A stretch of 51,371 nt of DNA from Pseudovibrio sp. JCM 19062. GTDB lineage: Bacteria; Pseudomonadota; Alphaproteobacteria; Rhizobiales; Stappiaceae. The position numbers and the translations under genes were made by a program. Shown piece by piece: positions 32,186 through 42,179 of this stretch (position 1 is its first letter; the number at the start of each line of letters is the position of its first letter). The DNA lies in assembly GCA_001310715.1 (NCBI GenBank), contig BAXV01000025.1, positions 1 to 51,371 of the forward strand. The letters are read 5' to 3'. The notes under the pieces were generated by a model. It made no database searches, was not told the DNA's origin, and was given only the letters and a program-made list of their open reading frames with translations.

Positions 32186-32401
32186 TTAGGCTGCAATCCG
32201 TTTCTTATTGGCTGCGGCATTAGCTGCGCGCATTTCCTCAGCACGCGCTTTGCGTTGCTCAGGTGTTTCGTAAACAATCGTGCGATGATACTCGCAGTAA
32301 GAGCCATTTTCAGCACGGTTTTTGCATGGGAAAGTGTAACTTCCGCTGTCGCCTTCAGTCCACTTGCACTGCCCTGCTTTTGGCATCACTGGTGCTTTCA
32401 T
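32186..32401 (-). CDS. Small protein resembling the C-terminal Cys/His motif of GcrA
   Basis: Intact 71-residue protein. The core Q-C-K-W-T-E-G-D-S, then F-P-C-K-N-R, then Y-C-E-Y-H resembles the Cys/His-rich C-terminal segment of the alphaproteobacterial cell-cycle regulator GcrA, but the N-terminal DNA-binding part is absent. The tail is a basic, Ala-rich helix (P-E-Q-R-K-A-R-A-E-E-M-R-A-A-N). The spacing of three Cys and one His suggests a small metal-binding knuckle. ATG 32401 has AAGGG upstream; an in-frame longer start at 32428 exists. Partner and role unknown. Confidence 0.6.
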   Translation of the reverse strand: MKAPVMPKAGQCKWTEGDSGSYTFPCKNRAENGSYCEYHRTIVYETPEQRKARAEEMRAANAAANKKRIAA

Positions 32402-32779
32402 GTATCTACCCTTGTTCTTTGGAACCAAAGATTAAAGCCGCATGCACGCGGGAGGAGCGTGAGAGCCATGCTCGCCGTTGGATCGCTGGAACCATTTTTG
32501 ATTATGGGATCACCGGAATTTTATCCTGCTGCATTAAAAGCAGGCAAATTCGCCGGACGGGAAAAGACTATCTCTCCCTTTTCCAAATAGCCAGATAATT
32601 TTAGCTGGGTAAAAATGCTTACACAAGAAAATATAGGTGAAATATTATTCTGATTTTTATTTAGGCAAGCAAAACAAGAAGATAGCAAACCTCATGTGTA
32701 TGCGCCAATATTAACCACCTGGTGAATTCTGCGGAATTACTCAGATTTAACGTCAGATTGATTCATCAATCGTGGCAAA
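32402..32779. other. Intergenic region, no gene recognised
   Basis: No supported coding region, RNA or terminator. The middle (32590-32720) is strongly AT-rich and could hold the promoter of the small minus-strand gene. A short plus-strand frame ending near 32590 has no recognisable motif or start. Confidence 0.4.
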
Positions 32780-34407
32780 TTATGGCTTTTGGGAGTGCTG
32801 TCCAAGCACGCCTCCTGCGTTTCGGAGTGCTTCGGGGTCATCCAAATCACGCCGTGCAGATTCGCCAACCTCGACTGTGTAAACCACAGAAGGGTTTTGC
32901 TGAATAACCGGTTTGCCGCCAATATCGCCTCTTAAACCAAGCAGATCCTCAAAAAAAGGCCCGATCCCAGAGAACCGGATTGCCCCGCTTGCCCTGCGTG
33001 GTGGCGACACCAATCAGCTGATCCTGCGCGATGCTGTGATTCTGAATTAGCGTGTTGATGTCCTGCGCCGAGATAAACGGCATGTCCCCAAGAAGCACAA
33101 GCGCCGCGTTCGACTGCTCGCTGACAGCTCAATGCCCTGTTTGACCGAGGATGAAATACCTTCAGCGTAATTGGGGTTGTGATGAAACCGGACAGGCAGA
33201 CCGGCAAGCGCCTCTTCCACTTTGGAGGCCATGGCCCCCGTCACTACGATAAGCTCGCTCAGCTCACTGGTAAGCGCATGTTCTGCAACGTGCCGGACAA
33301 CCGGCTTTCCGTCGATCAGCGCCAGCAGCTTATTATGGTCCCCCATGCGCGAGGAATTACCCGCTGCCAGCAGTACGCCGCTGTAAACGGTCTTGCCGGC
33401 CTCTTTCGTGTGAGGATGACTACGTGGCTGCGGCCGACTGTGAATCTCCTTCAACAAGCCTCCAACGCCCATGGACATGATGTCTGTGCCCGAAACTTCG
33501 ATCCCTGCAAGCAAGCGCTGCAAAACCCAGTCAAACCCGTTCTCTTGCGGACTGCGCGCGCACCCCGGCGCTCCGATTACCGGCGTCCCATCCAGCTCCC
33601 CCAGCACCAGCAGGTTCCCTGGATCAACCGGCATCCCGAAGTGGATGACGTCTCCCCCAGCCGCTGCTATGGCAGCCGGAATAACATCACCTTGATCAAC
33701 CACCGCAGAAGCCCCGAACACAACAATCAGGTCAGCTTTCCGAACCTGATCCCCCTTGAGCGCATCTGTGAGTGCGTCTTCCTCGTGAGGCACACGAACC
33801 TCCGCTGAGACTGTGCTGTCGGCAATCTCCAGCCGTTCCCGCAAAACCCGCAGGTCTTCGTAACCGTCGCCTCTTTCAAATGGGGAAGCGTCGTCGAAAC
33901 AACAGCAACCGATTTGGAGGAATAAGCCGCAACCGAAATCGCCTCGGAAATCTTCTCAGCCGCACTCTGTGCCAGCTTCTGATCAACGGCCAGCGGAATG
34001 ATCTTCGCGGTCGCAAGCATGCGCCCTTCGCGAACCTCCGTGAACGGCGGCAAGCACGCAAACGTAATAGCCGGATCAATCAGGTTGGCTTGTGTCACCT
34101 TTTCGGCATCCACTTGCAGCACACCGCTCTTCGTCGCGAAGAGATTGGCCCGACCTGTAAACGGCGGGGAGGCCGACACCGCTGCTCCGCAGGCGCGTTC
34201 GGCAAGCAAGGCAGCAGCTTCATCTTCGTGCAGATCAGTCTCTTCAACCTGCGCAACAGTGACCTCCGCGAACCCAGCCGCAAGCAGTTGGCTCACATCA
34301 CCTTCACTCAGTTGATGCCCTTTCGTGAGGGACAGGCCATTGTGTCTGATGGAATGGGCGAGGTAACACCCAACGCTCTGTTCAGTTGCTTTGCTTCCAA
34401 ACTTCAC
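32780..34407 (-). CDS. Molybdopterin-binding / MobA-like nucleotidyltransferase fusion protein (several frameshifts)
   Basis: Two-domain protein of about 540 residues. The first half resembles MoeA/MoaB-like molybdopterin-binding domains (S-L-T-K-G-H-Q-L, L-I-V-V-F-G-A-S-A-V-V-D-Q-G-D-V, P-G-C-A-R-S-P near 290). The second is a MobA/MocA-type nucleotidyltransferase (V-L-L-A-A-G-N-S-S-R-M-G near 345, G-D-M-P-F after repair). Such fusions accompany molybdenum hydroxylases and may make or insert the cytosine dinucleotide cofactor. Shifts lie near 33858, 33112 and 32975, with possibly more. GTG 34407 (K-F-G-S-K-A-T-E) starts one base after the xdhC stop, indicating coupling. No hydroxylase gene is in the window. 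Confidence 0.85.
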
Positions 34408-34408
34408 C

Positions 34409-35465
34409 TTAGACCGCCTTCTTCTGTTCCGCCTTGGTGCCGCGCAGCGCAACGATGATCTGGGCCAGCACGGCAACTGCGATCTCGGCAGGGTTCGCCG
34501 CGCCTATATCAATCCCGATAGGGCCTTGATGCGCGCAAAATCCTCTTCTGTAAGACCTGCTACCAACAAACGCTCACGCCGTTTTGCATGCGTCTTGCGG
34601 CTGCCAAGAGCGCCAACATAAAAACACCCGGCTTTCAGGGCTTCGATCAATGGCAGATCATCAATCTTCGGATCATGCGTGACAACCGCCACCGCAGTAA
34701 AGGGATCAAACTTGAGTTGATCCATCACATCCTCGGGCCACTCCGCAAGCAATGGTACATCAGGGAACCGCTCTGGAGAGGCAAATGCTGTGCGCGGATC
34801 AACGATTGTGATGTCGAATCCAGCTGTCTGCGCAATCGGAACCAGCGCCTGCGAAATGTGAACGGCACCAACCACCACAATGCGCGTCGCTGGCACCTGC
34901 ATGCTCAGGAAATATTCTTCACCGTCTTGCGAGTGAACCACGCCGGACTTGCCGCTGCGCACGCCATTTTCAAAGGCCGCCGCAAGTGCCGCATCCTGAG
35001 CATCTGAGGCGTACAACATGACAGAGGACGCTCCGGTGCCAAGATTGCTCAGCAGCGCCGCAGGCTGCCGTCCGGCTTTTGAAGCGTTCAGAAGCTTGAT
35101 GTGATTTCGATCCGTCTCGCCAGTCAGAGGCTGCAGGTAAACGCCAATTCTCCCGCCGCAGGAAAGACCAACCCGCCACGCTGTCTCATCGGCAACGCCA
35201 AACTCGATCTTCCGCGCTTGCCATCTTCCAGCACGTCCATGGCTTCGGCAACAACAGCCCCTTCCACGCAACCGCCGGAGACCGAGCCTTCAAACTCACC
35301 GTTCTCGTCAATAATCAGATAGCTGCCCACGGGCCGTGGTGCAGAGCCCCATGTCTCGATAACGGTCGCCAGCACCAGCTTACGACCTTCCGCTTGCCAT
35401 CGCTCGGCGACACCAAGAACGTCAAGGTTCTGGGAGAGTTCTTGGGGCACAGTGGATACAGACAT
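34409..35465 (-). CDS. xdhC: XdhC family molybdenum-enzyme maturation protein (two frameshifts)
   Basis: XdhC/CoxF-like protein of about 353 residues. The N-terminal XdhC domain has A-T-V-I-E-T-W-G-S-A-P-R-P-V-G-S and G-S-V-S-G-G-C-V-E-G-A-V near 35-75, the C-terminal Rossmann part has the strand T-R-I-V-V-V-G-A-V-H near 205 and C-F-Y-V-G-A-L-G-S-R-K-T near 300. XdhC binds and sulphurates molybdenum cofactor for xanthine-dehydrogenase-type enzymes. Shifts lie near 35212 and 34508; the second restores A-P-I-G-I-D-I-G-A-A-N-P-A-E-I-A and a stop at 34409. Stop and next start are one base apart. Confidence 0.9.
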
Positions 35466-35504
35466 GACAGACTCACAACTAAACAGGGTCTTTATGGGTA
35501 GTCC

Positions 35505-35546
35505 TAGAGCATGTTGCGTTCATATGAATTCACGCACCAAGCTCTA
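35505..35546. repeat. Nested palindrome upstream of xdhC
   Basis: TAGAGC ... GCTCTA outer arms enclose TGCGT ... ACGCA, which enclose the perfect palindrome TTCATATGAA. It is 16 bp from the next palindromic repeat, forming a tandem of intergenic elements. Confidence 0.6.
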
Positions 35547-35562
35547 AGCGTTTATTTTCACG

Positions 35563-35604
35563 CGTATTCTTCTCCGAAAACCGGACCCACTTTTCGGGAA
35601 TACG
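35563..35604. repeat. Dispersed palindromic repeat
   Basis: Outer arms CGTATTC and GAATACG and inner arms CCGAAAA and TTTTCGG flank CCGGACCCAC. This is the best copy of the family also seen at 31830 and 24361. Confidence 0.75.
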
Positions 35605-35673
35605 CTCTAGTAGAATGAGGAGCCTAGCCTGCTTCTTCAAGGGCGCGCAACAATAGAACAGCGTTCAGCAAAA

Positions 35674-35706
35674 CAAAAAAAGCGCCGGAACTTTCGCTCC
35701 AGCGCT
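35674..35706 (-). terminator. Rho-independent terminator of pckA
   Basis: On the minus strand AGCGCTGGA pairs with TTCCGGCGCT (one wobble) and is followed by a run of seven T. It lies just downstream of the pckA stop. Confidence 0.9.
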
Positions 35707-35728
35707 CTTTTTAGGTGACTGAGTGCTG

Positions 35729-37337
35729 CTATTCAGCAGCAAGATTGGTGACAGGGCCTGCGTTGAGGACCGGATCATCAACATGATCCAGGAAGATCTG
35801 GAAGTTCGCAGCGAACATATTCACGAGCTTTGAAGCCTGTGCGTCATATTCAGCCGGATTGCTCCAGGTGCTCCGTGGATCAAGAATGCTGGTGTCAACA
35901 CCTGGCACCGCAACAGGAACCATGAACCGAAGTTCTCATCCTTGCGGAACTCGGCGTTGTTCAAAGAACCGTCCAATGCAGCGCGAAGCAGCGCACGGGT
36001 TTCTTTGATAGGCATACGGTGACCAACACCGTATGCACCGCCGGTCCAACCGGTGTTCACAAGCCAGCAATCCACACCATGCTCATGGATCAGGTCCTTC
36101 AGCAGGCCGCCGTACTCCGATGGATGGCGCGGCATGAACGGCGCGCCAAAGCAGGTGGAGAAGGTAGCCTGTGGTTCTGTTACGCCACGTTCTGTACCAG
36201 CAACCTTCGCAGTGTAACCGGACAGGAAGTGGTACATCGCCTGTGCATCGCTGAGCTTGGCGATTGGAGGCAGAACACCAAACGCATCAGCTGTCAGCAT
36301 GATGATGTTTTTAGGATGCGGTGCGCAGCCGGTTTCACTTGCATTTGGAATGAAGTGAATAGGATAGGAACAACGGGTGTTCTCTGTCTTGGAGCCATCG
36401 TGAAAGTCAGGAACACGTGCTTCATCCAGCACGACATTCTCAAGAATGGTACCAAAACGCTGTGTTGTCGCAAAAATCTCAGGCTCGGCTTCTGCGGAAA
36501 GACGAATGGTCTTCGCGTAGCAGCCGCCCTCAAAGTTGAAGATACCGTCCGGACCCCAACCATGCTCGTCATCACCAATCAGCGTACGGGACGGATCAGC
36601 GGAAAGCGTGGTCTTGCCGGTGCCGGAAAGGCCGAAGAAAACAGCAGCATCGTCGTTGTCGCCAACATTGGCAGAGCAGTGCATTGGCATCACACCGTCT
36701 TCTGGCAACATGTAGTTCAGCATGGAGAAGACGGACTTCTTCATTTCACCGGCATACGCAGTGCCAGCGATCAGAACGATCTTGTTGGTCAGATCACAGG
36801 CGATAACCGTTTCACTCCGGCAACCATGACGCTCTGGATCAGCGTTGAAGCTTGGCAAATCGATGATGGTCATCTCTGCTTCAAAGCTCTTCAGATCTTC
36901 GCGGGTAGGGCGAAGAAGCATGTTGCGGATAAAGTGGCTATGCCATGCCAGCTCGTTATAAACGCGAACGTTCAGCTGACGCGCTGGGTCGGCCCCTCCA
37001 TGAAGGTCCTGTACATACAGGTCCATGCCTTCAGCATGTGCCAGCATGTCCTGCAAAAGAGCGTTGAAGTGCTCTGGCTCATCGCGCCACTGTTGTCCCA
37101 CCAGATCGTATTTTCGGTCTTGGCGTCACGAACAACAAATTTATCTTTTGGGGACCGGCCTGTATGAGCACCTGTTTCGGCACAAAGCGCACCGCCAGCA
37201 GCGATCTGCGCTTCACCCTTCCTGATAGCATGCTCATAAAGTTCAGCTTCGGTCAGGTTCCAATACACACTGTTGAGTCCCTTCAATCCGAAGGTGTCAC
37301 ACCCAAACGCGGAATTCCGTAGTCCGAACTCTTTCAT
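35729..37337 (-). CDS. pckA: Phosphoenolpyruvate carboxykinase (ATP) (two frameshifts)
   Basis: Gluconeogenic enzyme converting oxaloacetate to PEP, about 537 residues, ATP type. G-R-S-P-K-D-K-F near 65, the kinase loop [12 protein letters not shown] near 240, D-D-E-H-G-W near 265 and [10 protein letters not shown] near 415 are diagnostic. Shifts lie near 37092 (joining W-W-D-N to the E-P-E-H-F frame) and near 35925 (joining D-E-N-F-G to F-M-V-P-V-A-V-P-G). Divergent from chvI with a 425-bp gap, the standard Hyphomicrobiales arrangement; ChvI-linked and carbon-status control of pckA is known in relatives. Confidence 0.96.
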
Positions 37338-37762
37338 GTTCCGTAGTCCTTAATCGGCTCACAATTTACCTAGCGCTAATCAGTGGCACTTTGCCAGTGA
37401 ATTTTGCGATAACGCCCCTTGGATGGGCTAGTCAGGCTTAGAAAAGCAAGACCAGAAAGACCACATTTTACTATTAAACCGATTGAAATAAGACCATTTA
37501 CTGGCATACATTTATTTTGCTTATAAAAATAAACTCGATGGAAACTAGGTTTTCACTTTTAACCGTTTAACGCTACACTTAATGAAGATGACATGGCACT
37601 TGGCAGGCGGAACTTTGTCAAAAGTAGTGCTAAATAAGGAAATTTCCCAAATACCTTGCGACAACAGGGTTTTGCCTCATTTCAGAACTAGGGATCGCGC
37701 AAGTTAATCTCAAATCTGAACTATGTAGCAAAACGAGCAAGAGAGGAATAAAGGTCTCAGAT
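37338..37762. promoter_or_regulatory. pckA-chvI divergent control region
   Basis: This 425-bp gap has no gene. It holds a TGGCA-CTT-TGCCA inverted repeat at 37384-37396, 47 bp before pckA, and a related TGGCACTTGGCA at 37594-37605. The centre (37450-37560) is AT-rich. Operator function is inferred. Confidence 0.5.
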
Positions 37763-38460
37763 ATGCCAACTATTGCTCTGGTCGATGATGACCGTAACAT
37801 TTTGACATCCGTCTCGATAGCTTTGGAAGCAGAGGGATACCGGGTGCAAACCTACACGGATGGAACCGTGGCCCTTGAAGGGTTACAGGCGGATGCACCG
37901 GACCTTGCGATATTTGATATCAAGATGCCGCGCATGGATGGAATGGAGCTGTTGCGCCGTTTCCGCCAGATGTCGGACCTGCCTGTGATCTTCCTGACCT
38001 CTAAAGACGATGAGATCGATGAGCTGTTCGGTCTCAAAATGGGCGCTGATGACTTCATCCGAAAGCCATTCTCCCAGCGCCTTCTGGTTGAGCGGGTAAA
38101 AGCCGTGCTGCGCCGTGCTGCTCCGCGCGATGCCGCAAGCTCTGCCGCCGAAGCCTCCAAGCTGCTTGAACGTGGCAATCTTGTGATGGATAAGGAACGC
38201 CATACCTGCACATGGCTTGGAAAGCCAGTCACCCTGACGGTCACTGAATTTCTGATCCTGTTTGCTCTGGCTCAGCGTCCGGGTGTTGTGAAAAGTCGTA
38301 ATGCGCTCATGGATGCTGCCTACGACGATCAGTCTATGTTGACGACCGCACCATCGACAGTCACATCAAGCGCCTTCGTAAGAAATTCAAAGTGGTTGAT
38401 GATGATTTTGACATGATCGAAACACTCTACGGTGTAGGTTATCGCTTCCGCGAGAACTAA
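37763..38460 (+). CDS. chvI: Two-component response regulator ChvI (one frameshift)
   Basis: OmpR/PhoB-type regulator of about 233 residues, partner of ChvG. The receiver domain has acidic pocket D8-D9-D10, phosphoacceptor D52 (I-F-D-I-K-M-P), and Lys in F-I-R-K-P-F near 102. The C-terminal winged helix (L-T-V-T-E-F, then [13 protein letters not shown] and Y-G-V-G-Y-R-F) binds DNA. A T missing near 38337 breaks the frame in the wing region (repaired Y-D-D-Q-S-Y-V-D-D-R-T). ChvGI responds to acid and envelope stress in Agrobacterium and Sinorhizobium. Confidence 0.96.
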
Positions 38461-38502
38461 ATCTTGCGCAGCCCGAGGGTCGGGTCTTTGTGGTTGGAAA
38501 AG

Positions 38503-38524
38503 CTCAGGAACAGCTGTTCCTGAG
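38503..38524. promoter_or_regulatory. Perfect 22-bp palindrome between chvI and chvG
   Basis: CTCAGGAACAG is followed directly by its reverse complement, with no spacer, 17 bp before the chvG start. It could be an operator or an mRNA hairpin limiting chvG translation. Confidence 0.5.
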
Positions 38525-38540
38525 AGTTCGATAAGAGCGA

Positions 38541-40368
38541 ATGTCGAAAAATAAAGAAGAACAAAAGCGGAGAGACGTCAAAGCTGACAAAGCTTCTGAT
38601 GGCCTTGAATCGCAACACACAGGTGCGTTCCGATGGTTGGGGCGCAGGCAGGTGCGCCAACGCGTCTTCACGCGGTGGATCTCGCTTGCAGGCATCTATG
38701 TCTTTTCTTCGTTGACCCGCCGTATTCTGGTGCTCAACCTCGTCGGCCTTCTGGCGATGGTGATCTCTATTCTGTACTTGAACCAGTTTCAGGCAGGTCT
38801 GATTGATGCCCGCGTGCAGTCCTTGCTGGTTCAGGGCGAGATCATCGCTGGCGCCATTGCGGCGTCCACCACGAGCGACGGTGATTCACTCATGGTCGAT
38901 CCGGAGCAGCTGCTGCGTCTGGAAGCCGGAGAGTCCACCAGCGCGCGCTCGACGTTGGGTGACCTCGATTTTCCAATCAACCTGAGATTGTCGGCCCCAT
39001 TCTGCGGCGCTTGATATCGCCCACCAAGACACGCGCCCGAATTTATGATCCTGAAGGCATGCTGATGCTGGATTCCCGCCAGCTCCATGCCCAAAATCAG
39101 ATTTTCCGCTTCGACCTGCCACCACCGAATGAGAACAACGACCGCTTCTTCCAGAAAATGTGGGAGGAGCTGAAGCTCTGGATCCGCCGTGGTGAATACC
39201 CGCCCTATAAAGAAGTTGGCCGCACAGAAGGCCGCGAATACCCAGAGGTTGAGGCTGCTCTGGCAGGCTCGCCAGCATCTGTGGTGCGCGTTGGTGCAAA
39301 AGGCGAGATGGTTGTCGCCGTTGCCGTACCAATCCAGCGTTTCCGCGGCGTTTTGGGCGCGCTTCTGCTGTCAACGCAAGGCGGAGACATCGACGACATC
39401 GTTGCCGCTGAGCGTAACGCGATCCTGAAAATCTTTATCGTTGCCGCTGTTGTGGTGATGATCCTCTCTGTCCTGCTGGCAGGAACCATCGCCGGTCCGG
39501 TTCGCCGCCTGTCCGAAGCTGCCCAAAAGGTCCAGTCAGCGATCAACACCAGAGAGGAAATCCCTGAGTTCGAAGATCGCTACGATGAAATCGGTCACTT
39601 GGCTCGCGCCCTGAGGAACATGACCAAGCGTTGTACGGTCGCATGGATGCGATCGAAAGCTTCGCCGCCGATGTTGCCCATGAGCTGAAAAATCCGCTGA
39701 CTTCGCTCCGCAGCGCAGTAGAAACGCTGCCGCTGGCCCGAAACGAACAGTCCCGTGAACGTCTGCTGGAAGTCATCCAGCACGATGTCAGACGCTTGAC
39801 CGGCTCATCACCGATATCTCCGAGGCATCGCGTATTGATGCGGAGATGTCCCGTGCTGAATCTCATGAAGTTGATATGGCAACTCTGCTGGATGCTGTCG
39901 TTTCCATCGCCAACGAACGCGCCGTGATGATGTGGCACACGTTGATCTGATGTTCGATCCCGTCAAACCGGGCGATAACTTCCACATGCAGGGTAATGAT
40001 CAGCGTCTGGGTCAGGTTATCAATAACCTCATCGACAACGCCCGTTCATTTGCACCTGAAGGTACTCATGTTACAATCACAGCCAAACGGTCAGGCGATC
40101 AGATCGTCATCTGGGTTGAGGATTGCGGCCCCGGCATTAAAGAAGAACTCCGTGAACGCGTCTTCGAGCGCTTCTACACCGATAGGCCGGAAAACGAAGG
40201 CTTCGGAAACAACTCCGGTCTGGGCCTATCAATATGCCGCCAGATTGTTGAGGCACACCGAGCGAAATCTCGGTGGTAAACAGAATCTCCACTGACGAAG
40301 AAGGCCAGGAGCCGAAAGTGCTTGGCGCCCGCTTCGTGATCAAACTGAGGGCGAAAACAACCTCATGA
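38541..40368 (+). CDS. chvG: Sensor histidine kinase ChvG (about five frameshifts)
   Basis: Membrane sensor kinase of about 610 residues. A basic cytoplasmic N-terminus precedes a transmembrane segment (about 60-80), a periplasmic domain of about 210 residues, a second membrane segment (I-F-I-V-A-A-V-V-V-M-I-L-S-V-L-L-A-G, near 300), HAMP, the His box A-H-E-L-K-N-P-L-T-S-L-R near 380 and ATPase boxes N-L-I-D-N-A, D-C-G-P-G-I and G-L-G-L-S-I. Shifts lie near 38985, 39622, 39798, 39922 and 40258. The stop overlaps hprK by four bases (ATGA), so kinase and HPr kinase are coupled. Confidence 0.94.
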
Positions 40369-40859
40369 CCACACTGGATCAGAGACAAAGTGTACAGGCA
40401 GCAGAAGGACAAGCGATACACGCGACCTGTCTGGTGGTTGGCACGAAAGGAATTCTGATCCGTGGGCCTTCTGAAGCTGGCAAATCTGCGTTGGCGCTGG
40501 AGTTAATGGAGCGCGCGCAGCATAATGGCAATTTTGCAGCGCTTGTCGCTGATGATCGCGTCTACGTTTCCGAGAAAAATGGCCGCTTGGTGGGCTCTTG
40601 CCCAAATCCAATTAAGGGAAAGGCCGAGTTGAGAGGCTACGGTATCATCGATGTTCCATACCTCGACACGGCGGTTATCCATATAGTTCTGGATCTGGAG
40701 GCGCGAGAGGAAATCGACCGGTTGCCGGAAGAGCAGGCGCAGACCTGTGAACTTTGCTCAGTCAAATTAATTCGGCAACAAGTGCCAAAAGAAGACCATT
40801 TGGCGGCAATCAGGCTCGCCAATGCACTCATTTTTACTAATCCAGTGCACAACTATTAG
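40365..40859 (+). CDS. hprK: HPr kinase/phosphorylase, short alphaproteobacterial form
   Basis: Intact 164-residue protein corresponding only to the C-terminal catalytic domain of firmicute HprK. The P-loop is G34-P-S-E-A-G-K-S41 and a catalytic D-D-R lies near 68; R-G-Y-G-I-I-D-V-P matches the HprK signature. It phosphorylates a Ser of HPr and so controls the regulatory PTS. It overlaps chvG and precedes EIIA and HPr, the usual order in this group. Confidence 0.93.
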   Translation: MTTLDQRQSVQAAEGQAIHATCLVVGTKGILIRGPSEAGKSALALELMERAQHNGNFAALVADDRVYVSEKNGRLVGSCPNPIKGKAELRGYGIIDVPYLDTAVIHIVLDLEAREEIDRLPEEQAQTCELCSVKLIRQQVPKEDHLAAIRLANALIFTNPVHNY

Positions 40860-40967
40860 CCCTCAGTGCATGAACATGATGATTTTTCTTGCACTGCAGC
40901 GTGTCCTTCAACAAAGTAGTATTGGAATAACCATAGAGTAAGCACTCTGTTAGTTCGCGGGAAATAT

Positions 40968-41371
40968 ATGATTGGTCTAGTTCTTGTCACCCATGGTCGG
41001 TTGGCAGAAGAGTTCAAATCGGCTCTTGAGCATGTTGTAGGTCCACAGGATCGGGTAGCCACCATCTGCATCGGCCCAGATGATGATATGGAACAACGTC
41101 GTCAGGATATCCTGCGATCTGTTGAAGCGGTCAATGACGGCTCGGGCGTTGTCCTCCTTACCGACATGTTCGGCGGCACGCCTTCAAATCTTGCCATCTC
41201 TGTGATGATGGTGGTAGCATCGAGGTCGTAGCTGGTGTAAACCTGCCGATGCTCATTAAACTTGCAAGCGTTCGGAATGAAAAATCGCTTGCAGATGCGG
41301 TTGAAGAAGCCCGCAGTGCAGGACAGAAGTACATCTCGGTCGCTTCGCAGGTCCTGTCTGGGCAAGGCTAA
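40968..41371 (+). CDS. PTS EIIA component, mannose/fructose family (one frameshift)
   Basis: EIIA-Man-like phosphocarrier of about 134 residues with phospho-His H9 (L-V-T-H-G-R-L-A), D-M-F-G-G-T-P-S-N near 70 and P-M-L-I-K-L near 98. A G missing near 41211 breaks the frame (repaired S-V-M-D-G-G-S-I-E-V-V-A-G-V). No EIIB or EIIC gene is present, so it is probably a regulatory rather than transport component. HPr follows seven bases later. Confidence 0.92.
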
Positions 41372-41377
41372 TAAATA

Positions 41378-41662
41378 ATGGATGAATGCACAGTGCTAGC
41401 TCGCGACCTGACCATCGTGAACACCCGTGGTTTGCATGCCCGCGCCTCGGCAAAGCTCGTCAAGCTTGTTGAGACGTTTGACGCCGATGTCAGAGTCTCC
41501 AAAGACGGGCAAACCGTCGGCGGGACTTCCATAATGGGCCTGATGATGCTTGCGGCCAGTCCGGGATGTTCCATTCATGTGGTCGTAACCGGCAATCAGA
41601 AAGAAGAAGCGATCTCAGCGATCACTCATCTGGTTGAAGACGGATTTGGCGAACGAGACTAG
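41378..41662 (+). CDS. ptsH: Phosphocarrier protein HPr
   Basis: Intact 94-residue HPr. The PEP-dependent phospho-His is H20 in R-G-L-H-A-R-A-S, and the HprK target Ser is S51 in G-T-S-I-M-G-L-M-M-L. It carries phosphate to EIIA-Man and is modified by HprK two genes upstream, forming a regulatory loop. Starts six bases after the EIIA stop. Confidence 0.96.
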   Translation: MDECTVLARDLTIVNTRGLHARASAKLVKLVETFDADVRVSKDGQTVGGTSIMGLMMLAASPGCSIHVVVTGNQKEEAISAITHLVEDGFGERD

Positions 41663-41685
41663 ATACCAGTTGTTTTGAGGGTCCG

Positions 41686-42137
41686 ATGAAAAAGCGTCCT
41701 GCAGCACGCCTGTTGTTGATTGACCCTCAAAACCGAATTCTCCTCTTTAATTTCAAGTTCGACAAAGCCCGTTGAAGGGCCAGAACTACTGGGCCACCGC
41801 TGGCGGTGGTATTGAGCCGGGCGAGAGCTGCGAAGAAGCCGCCCGTCGTGAACTTCTGGAAGAAACCGGAAGCACCGAACCCATCAGTGAAAAGATCTAT
41901 TTCAGACGCGCAACCTTCCAGATACCTTCCGGTGAGTTTGTGGAGGCTGAGGAGCACTATTTCCTCGTCACGGTTTCGCACTCGAAAATCGACTATTCCA
42001 ATCACACAGAGATGGAGACGCAGGTAATGCGAGAGCATCACTGGTGGACCCGAGAAGAACTCGAAGCCACCTCACTGACCGTGTTCCCTGAAAATATCCT
42101 AGAAATTCTAGAGCCTTATCTTTCTCAGCACGCCTAA
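41686..42137 (+). CDS. NUDIX hydrolase (one frameshift)
   Basis: About 150 residues. The Nudix box is complete: G-G-G-I-E-P-G-E-S, then A-A-R-R-E-L-L-E-E-T-G, with all metal-binding glutamates. The N-terminus M-K-K-R-P-A-A-R-L-L-L-I-D-P-Q-N is in another frame; a G missing near 41765 joins them (repaired F-D-K-G-P-L-K-G-Q-N-Y-W). Substrate not deducible. It lies between ptsH and ahcY on the same strand, 23 bp after HPr. Confidence 0.88.
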
Positions 42138-42179
42138 AGCGCTCCAGCCAAGTGCGCTCTGCTTACGTTCTATTTAGAT

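Noticed and set aside
36019..37167. 382-residue plus-strand open frame opposite pckA
   Set aside because: Fully antisense to pckA, whose protein is unmistakable; translation shows no family features.
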